Assembly: GCA_018901555.1 (NCBI GenBank)
Contig: JAHIER010000012.1
Location: 1 to 15,910 of the forward strand
Length of the DNA stretch: 15,910 nucleotides
Direction: 5' to 3'
Source: Patescibacteria group bacterium
Lineage (GTDB): Bacteria > Patescibacteriota > Minisyncoccia > UBA9983
A program made the translations under genes and the position numbers. How positions within the stretch are numbered: position 1 is the stretch's first letter; each line of letters begins with the position of its first letter. The notes under the pieces were generated by a model. The model ran no database searches. It saw nothing but the letters and a program-made list of their open reading frames with translations, and had not been told where the DNA came from. This document shows, one piece after another, positions 1 through 5,326 of this stretch.

Positions 1-137
1 GCATATTTGCCGGCATGGAGAATGGCTTCTTGCGCCATGCGTTCTTTTGATTTTCTGCCCAAATGATAACCCTTTGTTCTCTTAAGAACATTCCTCCTTC
101 TCTTTATTGAAATTTTTCCTCTTTTTACTCGTGTCAT
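1..137 (-). CDS. rplT: 50S ribosomal protein L20 (N-terminal part)
   Basis: Reverse-strand reading from the ATG at 137 gives MTRVKRGKISIKRRRNVLKR followed by TKGYHLGRKSKERMAQEA, the highly conserved, very basic N-terminal tail of L20 that binds 23S rRNA early in large-subunit assembly. Only about 45 codons are present because the gene runs off the left edge. It is the last gene of infC-rpmI-rplT, 11 bases after the rpmI stop. There is no Shine-Dalgarno sequence, only an A/T-rich stretch before the ATG. L20 represses this operon in several bacteria (family knowledge); I cannot see a clear L20-binding structure here. Confidence 0.95.
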   Translation of the reverse strand, partial: MTRVKRGKISIKRRRNVLKRTKGYHLGRKSKERMAQEAILHAGKY

Positions 138-148
138 AAAATTAAAAA

Positions 149-337
149 TTATTTTCCGGGCAAATATTTACCTAAGGTTTTTTTATTCATAAGAAAAGGT
201 TTCAGCCCCTTTTTATTTAATTGGCTTTCTCTTGTTTGTTTTGCCAAAAAATGATTTTGGCCAGGTTTTCTGGCCAACACTTTTCCATTTTTGGTTACTC
301 TTAATCTTTTTTGAAATGATTTATTTGTTTTTCCCAT
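149..337 (-). CDS. rpmI: 50S ribosomal protein L35
   Basis: This 62-residue, strongly basic protein starts MGKTNKSFQKRLRVTKNGKV and ends LGKYLPGK, matching the small large-subunit protein L35 in length and pattern (K-T-x-K-S-x-x-K-R and the basic centre). Its start codon lies 17 bases inside the 3' end of infC (overlap 321-337), which suggests translational coupling. It sits between infC and rplT in the standard order. No Shine-Dalgarno sequence precedes the ATG; ribosomes finishing infC could re-initiate. Confidence 0.95.
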   Translation of the reverse strand: MGKTNKSFQKRLRVTKNGKVLARKPGQNHFLAKQTRESQLNKKGLKPFLMNKKTLGKYLPGK

Positions 338-827
338 GTTCTATTGTTATGTTTATTCCGGATGGCCCTTTTTTTGGGCCGTCGCTTATTTTATATTCTT
401 CTGAAATAAGCTTTAAAATTCTATGCAGTCTTTCCTCTATAAAATTTTTATCAATATATTTAGCTCTCCCCTTAAGAACCAGATCGATTCTTACTTTGTC
501 TTTTTGTTTAAGAAATTTAGAAATTTTATCCGCTTTCATTTCTAGGTCATGTTGAGAAGTGCCTAAACCTATACGCATAGACTTTATTTCTGTGGTGTGA
601 ATTTTTTTAACTGCTTCTTTTTGTTTTTTCTGTTCCTGATACTGGAATTTACCATAATCCATTATTTTTGCAACTGGTGGCCGGGCTGTTGGAGAAATTT
701 CAATCAAATCAAGTTCTCGTTCTCGGGCTCGATCCAGAGCTTCTTTCAAACTTAAAAGACCCAGATTGTTGCCCTCATTATCTATTACTCTCAATTCAGG
801 AGCTGTTATTTGGTTGTTGATGCGAAT
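321..827 (-). CDS. infC: translation initiation factor IF-3
   Basis: IF-3 binds the 30S subunit, keeps it apart from 50S and checks initiator tRNA pairing. The N-domain reads INNQITAPELRVIDNEGNNL, followed by a linker (ALDRARERELDLIEISPTA) and the C-domain with DYGKFQYQEQKKQKEA, all typical of the family. The in-frame TTG at 794 would cut off the conserved INNQITAPE segment, so it is not the start. Upstream of it, back to the in-frame TAA at 894-896, there is no ATG, GTG, TTG or CTG. Remaining candidates are ATA (836-834), ATT (827-825) and ATC (821-819). I draw ATT, as used by E. coli infC, giving 168 residues; the choice among the three is uncertain. It is the first gene of the infC-rpmI-rplT operon, and its 3' end overlaps rpmI by 17 bases. 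A rare start codon is the known basis for IF-3 autoregulation. Confidence 0.92.
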   Translation of the reverse strand: MRINNQITAPELRVIDNEGNNLGLLSLKEALDRARERELDLIEISPTARPPVAKIMDYGKFQYQEQKKQKEAVKKIHTTEIKSMRIGLGTSQHDLEMKADKISKFLKQKDKVRIDLVLKGRAKYIDKNFIEERLHRILKLISEEYKISDGPKKGPSGINITIEHGKNK

Positions 828-843
828 TCTCTTTATATAGTTT

Positions 844-871
844 ATTTTACTTATTTTTCTAAATTTTGCAA
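844..871 (-). promoter_or_regulatory. putative promoter for infC-rpmI-rplT
   Basis: On the reverse strand TTGCAA (871-866) and TAAAAT (849-844) are separated by 16 bases, a fair sigma-70 arrangement. Transcription would begin near 837, just before the infC start region. TTGCAA is its own reverse complement and may also serve as the -35 of the divergent smpB promoter. The region is AT-rich, so chance matches are possible. Confidence 0.35.
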
Positions 872-893
872 GGTAGCTTAATTTTGCTACGAT
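866..893 (+). promoter_or_regulatory. putative smpB promoter (leaderless start)
   Basis: TTGCAA (866-871), a 16-base spacer and TACGAT (888-893) stand immediately before the smpB ATG at 900. Only six bases separate the -10 from the ATG, so the predicted transcript would begin at or next to the A of ATG. The -35 hexamer is shared with the divergent infC promoter. This is inferred from hexamer match and position only. Confidence 0.35.
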
Positions 894-899
894 TTAATT

Positions 900-1346
900 A
901 TGTCTGTATTGTTAGACAACAAAAAGGCTAGATTTGATTATGAAGTCTTGGAAACATTCGAGGCTGGTTTGGTATTGAAGGGATGGGAAGTTAAATCTTT
1001 AAAAAATAAAAGAGGGTCATTGGCTGGCTCAAGAATTTTAATGCGTGGCAATGAAGCTTTTTTAGTTGGCTTTGATATTCCACCATACCAATCTAATAAT
1101 ATGCCTAGTAATTATGAAGAGCAAAGAACTTTAAAATTACTTTTAAACAAAAAAGAGATTAAATATTTGGACGGCAAATTAAGTCAAAAAGGCTTGACAA
1201 TGGTGCCGTTAAAGTGTTATGCTAAAAACAATATAATCAAGGTAGAAATTGCTTTGGTTAAGGGCAAAAAGAAATTTGATAAAAGAGAAAAAATTAAGAA
1301 GAGAGATACAGAAAGAGACATTGCCAGAGAATTTAAACGGGGATGA
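900..1346 (+). CDS. smpB: SsrA-binding protein SmpB
   Basis: SmpB carries tmRNA to stalled ribosomes during trans-translation. The 148-residue protein shows the family pattern: NKKARFDYEVLETFEAGLVL with KGWEVKSL near the N-terminus (usual form G-T-E-V-K-S-L), the PPYQ core segment, and a lysine/arginine-rich C-terminal tail (KKKFDKREKIKKRDTERDIA) that enters the decoding site. The ATG at 900 follows an apparent -10 element by six bases, so the message may be leaderless; no Shine-Dalgarno sequence exists. The final codons GGA-TGA lie inside the first eight bases of the tmRNA gene that follows, so protein and RNA partners are physically fused in one unit. The TGA stop shows that the standard bacterial code applies. 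Confidence 0.96.
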   Translation: MSVLLDNKKARFDYEVLETFEAGLVLKGWEVKSLKNKRGSLAGSRILMRGNEAFLVGFDIPPYQSNNMPSNYEEQRTLKLLLNKKEIKYLDGKLSQKGLTMVPLKCYAKNNIIKVEIALVKGKKKFDKREKIKKRDTERDIAREFKRG

Positions 1347-1699
1347 TCGGCTTCGTCAAAAATTTAGAATAAATCATGCAAACCGAGTATTCTTGAATCT
1401 CGCAAAACTTCTAGAAAAATTTGATAAGTGCAAACTTTTCAAAAACTCCTGCCTTGGCATACGCTTAAGGCAGCGCTCATCTGTTGATGTCCAATAAACA
1501 GAACCGGGCGTCATTATTGGAATAGGGAAACAGTTTGTCTCAGCTGTAACCGAATCCCGCTTTTAGCGGGAAAGAGAATCGAGGGAATAAGGTTTTGTTT
1601 GTTTAATACTTATTTCTTCTAAATAAAGAAAACAAACTAAGTTTGTAGAATTGTTTTAGGAAAAATTTTTGCACGGCGGTTCGATTCCGCCCATCTCCA
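1339..1699 (+). ncRNA. ssrA: transfer-messenger RNA (tmRNA, SsrA)
   Basis: The RNA is one piece of 361 bases. GGGGATG (1339-1345) pairs with CATCTCC (1692-1698) as acceptor stem, A1699 being the discriminator base; CCA is not encoded. The T-arm is GGCGG-TTCGATT-CCGCC (1675-1691). Helix P2 pairs 1357-1365 (CAAAAATTT) with 1663-1671 (AAATTTTTG). The tag frame runs from the resume codon GCA at 1430 to TAA at 1466-1468 and encodes ANFSKTPALAYA. As in other tmRNAs, the tag stop lies in hairpin P5, here CTGCCTT (1449-1455) with AAGGCAG (1467-1473). Further pairings include CCAATAA (1491-1497) with TTATTGG (1514-1520) and CCCGC/GCGGG at 1556-1570. The tag ends in LAYA rather than the common LAA. The first eight bases overlap the smpB stop region. 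Confidence 0.93.
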
Positions 1700-1705
1700 T
1701 TCGAC

Positions 1706-1808
1706 TCACCCTTCGATAAATCTCAGGGTTCGCTCATGGCAAGCCACTTGATTAAATAACTAGTCTTTGTATTGGTTTTGTGAGGCGAATGTCCCGAGCG
1801 TAGTCGAG
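1706..1808 (+). repeat. short hairpin repeats between tmRNA and GIY-YIG gene
   Basis: The roughly 120 bases between tmRNA and the GIY-YIG start hold no gene but contain two short inverted repeats: ACCCT...AGGGT around 1706-1731 and GTCCC...GGGAC around 1791-1812, the second in a motif resembling CCCGAGCGTAGTCGAGGG. Their GC content and TCGA-rich composition differ from the surroundings. From memory, such strings recur in intergenic spaces of environmental genomes, often near small GIY-YIG genes, but I cannot verify copies elsewhere. Confidence 0.35.
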
Positions 1809-1823
1809 GGACAAAATTTTTTT

Positions 1824-2102
1824 ATGTATCACGTCTATCTAATTAAAAATGATAAAGACAAGCTTTATGTAGGAATTACTGAAAATCTACAAAAGCGAAT
1901 TAATATCCACAATGCAAAACAAGGTGCACTTTTTACTAAAACTGGAAACTTTCAAATAGTTTTTTATGAAGATTATCAAACACTTACGGAAGCAAGACGG
2001 CGTGAAGTCCAAATAAAAAACTGGCGCAGAGAAAAGAAAGAAAATTTGATAAATCGATTCAATAAAGGATTGCAAACTAAGCCTTGCAAACAAAATTTAT
2101 GA
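1824..2102 (+). CDS. GIY-YIG domain protein (small endonuclease-like)
   Basis: The 92-residue product is a stand-alone GIY-YIG nuclease fold: YHVYLIKNDKDKLYVGIT contains the paired tyrosine motifs (VYL...LYVG), the likely catalytic arginine is R25 in NLQKRINIH, and the metal-binding glutamate is E61 in RREVQIKNW. This is the UvrC-like/YhbQ type found as one-domain proteins in many bacteria; substrate and role are unknown. I chose the ATG at 1824 because MYHVYL is where the family begins. An upstream in-frame TTG at 1767 would read through the hairpin repeat. The stop TGA overlaps the ATG of the next small ORF (ATGA at 2099-2102). Position just behind a tmRNA gene and between repeats suggests a mobile cassette, but this is inference. 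Confidence 0.8.
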   Translation: MYHVYLIKNDKDKLYVGITENLQKRINIHNAKQGALFTKTGNFQIVFYEDYQTLTEARRREVQIKNWRREKKENLINRFNKGLQTKPCKQNL

Positions 2103-2233
2103 AAATACTTGTGAAAGTCAAAGCCAATTCTAAAACAGAAAAAATTCAGAAAGTAAAATCATTGACATTGATATCTAAAACTGATAAAAATAACTTAGAA
2201 ATCTTTGATAAGGGGGAGTCATGGGAATCGTAA
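2099..2233 (+). pseudogene. truncated DUF167/YggU-like ORF
   Basis: This 44-codon reading frame starts with ATG overlapping the GIY-YIG stop (ATGA). Its first residues, MKILVKVKANSKTEKIQKV, closely resemble the N-terminal strand of DUF167 (YggU) proteins, which usually run 70-100 residues. After that the similarity stops (SLTLISKTDKNNLEIF), and the frame ends at 2231-2233, thirteen bases inside the next gene. The conserved KGKAN...I region is missing. I read it as a remnant cut short by arrival of the downstream gene, although a short unrelated peptide is possible. The 3' half also holds the apparent promoter and Shine-Dalgarno site of the next gene. Confidence 0.45.
2162..2190 (+). promoter_or_regulatory. 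consensus-like promoter for zinc-ribbon gene
   Basis: TTGACA (2162-2167), a perfect sigma-70 -35, is followed after 17 bases by TAAAAA (2185-2190). Transcription would start near 2197. Just upstream of the ATG at 2221 lies AGGGGGAG (2211-2218), the only strong purine-rich Shine-Dalgarno-like site in the window. Both sit inside the DUF167-like remnant. Confidence 0.45.
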
Positions 2234-2736
2234 ATATATGTCCTAGATGTAAAACAGAAAAGCCGATTTTAGGAGACTTTAGGTTTAGATATAAAGGTTT
2301 ATGGCTGCGTATATTTTGTGATGGAGTAATTTGCAAGAATTGCACCAAAGAAGGAATTATAGATGATTTTGAAGAATATGCAGGAAAACTAATCAAAAAA
2401 AGAGAAAACGGAAAGGTTATTTTCATAAATTGGGATTATTATAAAAATATTCCTATTGGTAGAAATCATTATACCTTGAATCAAATTTTAGTAAGCTTAG
2501 ATATTCTTTCTTATAAACTCAAGAATAATTATGAAATTACAGATGGCAATGGTAATTCTTGTAACCCTAATGGAAGTTTTAATGAAGGATCAATCCTTTT
2601 CTTTAAAAAAGAATCAGATGCTTTGGAATATATATTACGAGTTTTGTCTCCCAAAATAGAAAGTTGGAATTGGGAAATAAGAAAAATTATAAAAGTAATA
2701 GATCATAATGATTTTAGAATCAAGTCTAAAGTTTAA
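2221..2736 (+). CDS. hypothetical zinc-ribbon protein
   Basis: I do not recognise this 171-residue protein. Near the N-terminus it has a probable zinc site: C7-x-x-C10 (CPRC), then C33 and C38-x-x-C41 (CKNC), with an aromatic-rich segment between. The remainder is a mixed alpha/beta region with many Asn, Ile and Lys (NWDYYKNIPIGRNHYTL, EITDGNGNSCNPNGSFNEGS), with no signal peptide or membrane segment. It differs from its neighbours in having a good -35 hexamer and a strong Shine-Dalgarno-like sequence directly before its ATG, and it overlaps the end of a DUF167-like fragment by 13 bases. A strong terminator follows. These points suggest a single-gene acquired unit; function unknown. Confidence 0.7.
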   Translation: MGIVNICPRCKTEKPILGDFRFRYKGLWLRIFCDGVICKNCTKEGIIDDFEEYAGKLIKKRENGKVIFINWDYYKNIPIGRNHYTLNQILVSLDILSYKLKNNYEITDGNGNSCNPNGSFNEGSILFFKKESDALEYILRVLSPKIESWNWEIRKIIKVIDHNDFRIKSKV

Positions 2737-2743
2737 AGTTTAA

Positions 2744-2764
2744 GCCCCGCTCGCCGGGGTTTTT
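2744..2764 (+). terminator. Rho-independent terminator
   Basis: CCCCG (2745-2749), loop CTCGC and CGGGG (2755-2759) form a GC-rich stem followed directly by TTTTT (2760-2764). It lies eight bases after the stop of the zinc-ribbon gene and upstream of the ftsH promoter, separating the two units. Confidence 0.85.
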
Positions 2765-2767
2765 CAT

Positions 2768-2796
2768 TTGATTTATAAAAATTGATGATGTAGAAT
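2768..2796 (+). promoter_or_regulatory. putative ftsH promoter (leaderless start)
   Basis: TTGATT (2768-2773), 17-base spacer and TAGAAT (2791-2796). Six bases separate the -10 from the ATG at 2803, so the predicted first transcribed base is the start codon itself. It begins right after the terminator of the previous unit, which fits a fresh transcription start. Confidence 0.5.
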
Positions 2797-2802
2797 TGGT
2801 TT

Positions 2803-4683
2803 ATGGCAACGATAAAAAATACTCCTCCAGTAAAATCTTTCACTAAAAATATTCTGGCTGTCCTTTTGATTTTTATGATTCTAGCTGTGTCTTATTCTTT
2901 TTTTACTGACCAGTTTAAAAAACAGGAAGAAATCTCATTTTCCAGTTTAGTTGATGAAATTAAGGCTGGCAGTGTTAAATCAATTACAGTTAGCGGAAAT
3001 GATTTGGAAATTATTTTTAGCAGCGGTCTGGTTAAAATTTCCAAAAAAGAATCAGAAAGCGGTTTGTTGGAAACTTTAAAAAATTACGGAATTTCTGAAG
3101 AGCAATTATCAAAATTCACTTTTGATATAAGAGAGCCGTCCGGTTTGATGGTTTGGCTTGGCGTTCTTCTTCCTTTTCTTATACCAATTTTAATAATTGT
3201 TTGGTTTTTTTGGATGGCCGCGCGCCAGGTTAAATCCAGCAGTTTGCAGGCTTTCAGTTTTGGAAAATCCCAGGCGCGCGTCATTGTTCCTTCTGATAAA
3301 AAAGAAAGAATTACTTTTAAAGATGTGGCTGGAGTGCAGGAAGCCAAGGAAGAATTAATGGAAATTGTAGAGTTTTTAAGAAATCCTAAAAAGTTTTTAG
3401 ATATGGGCGCGCGTATTCCCAAAGGAGTTTTATTGATGGGATTGCCCGGCACCGGTAAAACACTTTTGGCCAGAGCAGTGGCTGGCGAAGCTGGGGTGCC
3501 ATTTTTTCATATTTCCGGATCTGAATTTGTGGAATTATTTGTAGGAGTTGGCGCTAGCCGAGTAAGAGATCTTTTTAAAATTGCAAAGAAATCGGCGCCA
3601 GCCATTGTTTTTATTGATGAGATTGATGCCGTGGGTCGGCACAGAGGAGCTGGCATGGGCGGAGGACACGATGAAAGAGAACAAACTCTAAATCAAATTT
3701 TAGTTGAAATGGATGGATTTGAACCTCATGAAAAAGTTATTGTTATGGCTGCCACTAACAGGCCGGATGTTCTTGACCCGGCTTTATTAAGGCCTGGCAG
3801 GTTTGACCGTAGAGTTATATTGGATTTACCGGACATAAAAGATCGAAAAGAAATTTTAAAAATTCATTCTGTTAAAAAACCCTTGACTGAAGATGTTGTT
3901 TTGAAAATAATTGCTGAACGCACCCCTGGTTTTTCCGGCGCTGATCTGCAAAATTTAATGAATGAAGGCGCAATCTTGGCAGCTCGGGAAAATAGAAAAA
4001 AGATTTCTCAATTTGACCTGATTCGTTCTATTGAAAAAGTTATGCTTGGTCCGGAACGCAAGAGCCACTTGCTTTCAGTTGAAGAAAAGAAAATTGCTTC
4101 TTATCATGAGGCTGGCCACTCTTTAGTATCTTCAGTTCTGCCCCATGCTGATCCGGTTCATAAAGTTTCCGTGGTTTCCAGGGGCAAGGCAGCTGGTTAT
4201 ACTTTGAAATTGCCAGTGGAAGAAAGACATCTTTATACGAAATCGCATTTTATCGATGAATTAGCGGTTTCGCTCGGCGGTTATGCTGCGGAAAAAATAG
4301 TTTTTGGAGATTTGACTACTGGCGCTGCGGATGATTTATATCACGCCACTGATGTGGCGCGCGCCCTGATTACCAAGTATGGTATGTCTGATAAAATCGG
4401 GCCAGTGGCTTTTGAAGGAAGAAACGGCAATATTTTTATTGGCAAGAATCTTTATACTGAAAAAAATTATTCTGAAGAAGTGGCAAAAGAAATTGACAAA
4501 GAGGTTAAAAATTTTATGGAGAACGCTTTTAAAGAAGCAACCAGAGTTTTGCAAAAACACCGCGAGCTTCTCAATACTATTGCTGAAAAATTAATTGAAA
4601 AAGAAACTATTGAGCGTGATGAATTTGACGAAATTCTTACTTCCTTTAGGATTAAATTAAAGAAAGACATCGCGCACACATAG
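2803..4683 (+). CDS. ftsH: ATP-dependent zinc metalloprotease FtsH
   Basis: FtsH is a hexameric membrane protease that extracts and degrades misfolded membrane and regulatory proteins. The 626-residue protein has membrane segments at about 16-34 and 116-139 flanking a short outer domain, then an AAA+ domain: Walker A GLPGTGKT (213-220; usual form GPPGTGKT), pore loop FVG (246-248), Walker B IVFIDEID (268-275) and the SRH with ALLRPGRFDRR (327-337). The peptidase zinc site is HEAGH (435-439), with D511 in TTGAADDLYHAT as probable third ligand. The ATG follows a promoter by six bases and has no Shine-Dalgarno sequence. The stop codon TAG occupies positions 8-10 of the tRNA-Ile gene, a ten-base overlap. 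The C-terminus is short compared with proteobacterial FtsH. Confidence 0.97.
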   Translation: MATIKNTPPVKSFTKNILAVLLIFMILAVSYSFFTDQFKKQEEISFSSLVDEIKAGSVKSITVSGNDLEIIFSSGLVKISKKESESGLLETLKNYGISEEQLSKFTFDIREPSGLMVWLGVLLPFLIPILIIVWFFWMAARQVKSSSLQAFSFGKSQARVIVPSDKKERITFKDVAGVQEAKEELMEIVEFLRNPKKFLDMGARIPKGVLLMGLPGTGKTLLARAVAGEAGVPFFHISGSEFVELFVGVGASRVRDLFKIAKKSAPAIVFIDEIDAVGRHRGAGMGGGHDEREQTLNQILVEMDGFEPHEKVIVMAATNRPDVLDPALLRPGRFDRRVILDLPDIKDRKEILKIHSVKKPLTEDVVLKIIAERTPGFSGADLQNLMNEGAILAARENRKKISQFDLIRSIEKVMLGPERKSHLLSVEEKKIASYHEAGHSLVSSVLPHADPVHKVSVVSRGKAAGYTLKLPVEERHLYTKSHFIDELAVSLGGYAAEKIVFGDLTTGAADDLYHATDVARALITKYGMSDKIGPVAFEGRNGNIFIGKNLYTEKNYSEEVAKEIDKEVKNFMENAFKEATRVLQKHRELLNTIAEKLIEKETIERDEFDEILTSFRIKLKKDIAHT

Positions 4684-4746
4684 CTCAATTGGCAGAGCGC
4701 GAAGCTTATACCTTCGTGGTTCCAGGTTCAAGTCCTGGTGTGTGCA
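4674..4746 (+). tRNA. tRNA-Ile (anticodon UAU)
   Basis: The cloverleaf folds cleanly over 73 bases: acceptor GCACACA/TGTGTGC with discriminator A; D-arm GCTC-AATTGGCA-GAGC; anticodon arm CGAAG-CTTATAC-CTTCG; five-base variable loop; T-arm CCAGG-TTCAAGT-CCTGG. T33 is followed by TAT (4707-4709) and A37, so the anticodon is UAU, reading the isoleucine codon AUA. Most bacteria read AUA with a CAU anticodon modified to lysidine by TilS. CCA is not encoded. The 5' ten bases overlap the end of ftsH, so the tRNA must be released from the ftsH transcript by RNase P, unless it has its own promoter inside ftsH. Confidence 0.88.
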
Positions 4747-4841
4747 ATTCAGGTTCAATTTCAATATAAATCTTGTGGGATTTCAGCGATCGCTTGGGAA
4801 CCGTAAAATTTTTTAAAACCTGTTGCCAAAGTAAATTTTCA

Positions 4842-4870
4842 TTGACTCTTTCGGGGTTATTTGCTACCAT
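4842..4870 (+). promoter_or_regulatory. promoter of the ribosomal protein operon
   Basis: TTGACT (4842-4847), a 17-base spacer and TACCAT (4865-4870) predict a start near 4877, giving a leader of about 39 bases before rplW. The leader contains a weak hairpin CCCA-ATC-TGGG (4880-4890). The rest of the gap after the tRNA (4747-4841) shows no gene; it contains the palindrome AGCGATCGCT at 4785-4794, of unknown meaning. Confidence 0.5.
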
Positions 4871-4915
4871 AATAATTAGCCCAATCTGGGTATTTTAATT
4901 TGAATTGAATTTAAC

Positions 4916-5326
4916 ATGGCATTTTTTGATGTATTTAAAACTAAAAAAGGAGAAGATAAGTTTGTAAAAAAACAGAAAGAAAAAACTGAGACTAAAAGAG
5001 CGGAAGAACGAGTGGAAGAAAAATCTGACAAAAAAACGGAAACCAAAATTTCTGGTTTTTCTGCCAATGTCTTAGTATCACCGCACATCACAGAAAAAAA
5101 TACCCTTTTAAATGAGCAAAACGCTTATGTTTTTAAAATTAAACCGCGAGCCAATAAAATTATGGTTAAGCAAGCCATAAAAGAAACTTACAATGTTATT
5201 CCTCAAAAAGTTAACATTGTTTACGCGCCGGACAAAAAAAGATTTATTAGGGGAAAATATGGGACAAAATCAGGTTTTAAAAAGGCTGTGGTTTATTTGA
5301 AAGAAGGAGACAAAATCGAAATATGA
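4916..5326 (+). CDS. rplW: 50S ribosomal protein L23 with N-terminal extension
   Basis: L23 binds domain III of 23S rRNA beside the exit tunnel and docks trigger factor and SRP. The L23 core begins at about residue 50: VLVSPHITEKNTLLNEQNAY, followed by PRANKIMVKQAIKETYNV and a C-terminal RGKYGTKSGFKKAVVYL. The first ~45 residues are an added, charged, lysine/glutamate-rich tail (KTKKGEDKFVKKQKEKTETK and onward) of low complexity, probably disordered, making the protein 136 residues instead of about 95-100. It is the first gene of the ribosomal cluster here; rpsJ, rplC and rplD, which normally precede it, are absent. Its TGA stop overlaps the rplB ATG (ATGA). Confidence 0.93.
   Translation: MAFFDVFKTKKGEDKFVKKQKEKTETKRAEERVEEKSDKKTETKISGFSANVLVSPHITEKNTLLNEQNAYVFKIKPRANKIMVKQAIKETYNVIPQKVNIVYAPDKKRFIRGKYGTKSGFKKAVVYLKEGDKIEI

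Noticed and set aside
232..555. 107-codon plus-strand frame antisense to infC/rpmI
   Set aside because: It is the complement of conserved infC and rpmI codons and has no recognisable features.
1378..1383. GCAAAC at 1378 as tmRNA resume codon
   Set aside because: This frame gives no short tag ending in a hydrophobic/alanine tail and falls in the PK1 region. The GCA at 1430 yields ANFSKTPALAYA with its stop in P5.
1249..1497. 82-codon plus-strand frame over the end of smpB and the tmRNA
   Set aside because: It lies in a different frame from smpB and runs into the folded tmRNA. It has no recognisable product and does not use the tmRNA tag frame ending at TAA 1466.
1680..1720. att site duplication of the tmRNA 3' end
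   Set aside because: No second copy of the TTCGATT...CATCTCCA segment and no integrase are visible in the window.
1767..1823. TTG start of the GIY-YIG gene at 1767
   Set aside because: The extra 19 residues translate the hairpin repeat; the domain starts at MYHVYL.
4785..4794. AGCGATCGCT palindrome, similar to cyanobacterial HIP1
   Set aside because: Only one intergenic copy plus a similar GCGATCGC in recG (near 9525); too few to claim a repeat family.
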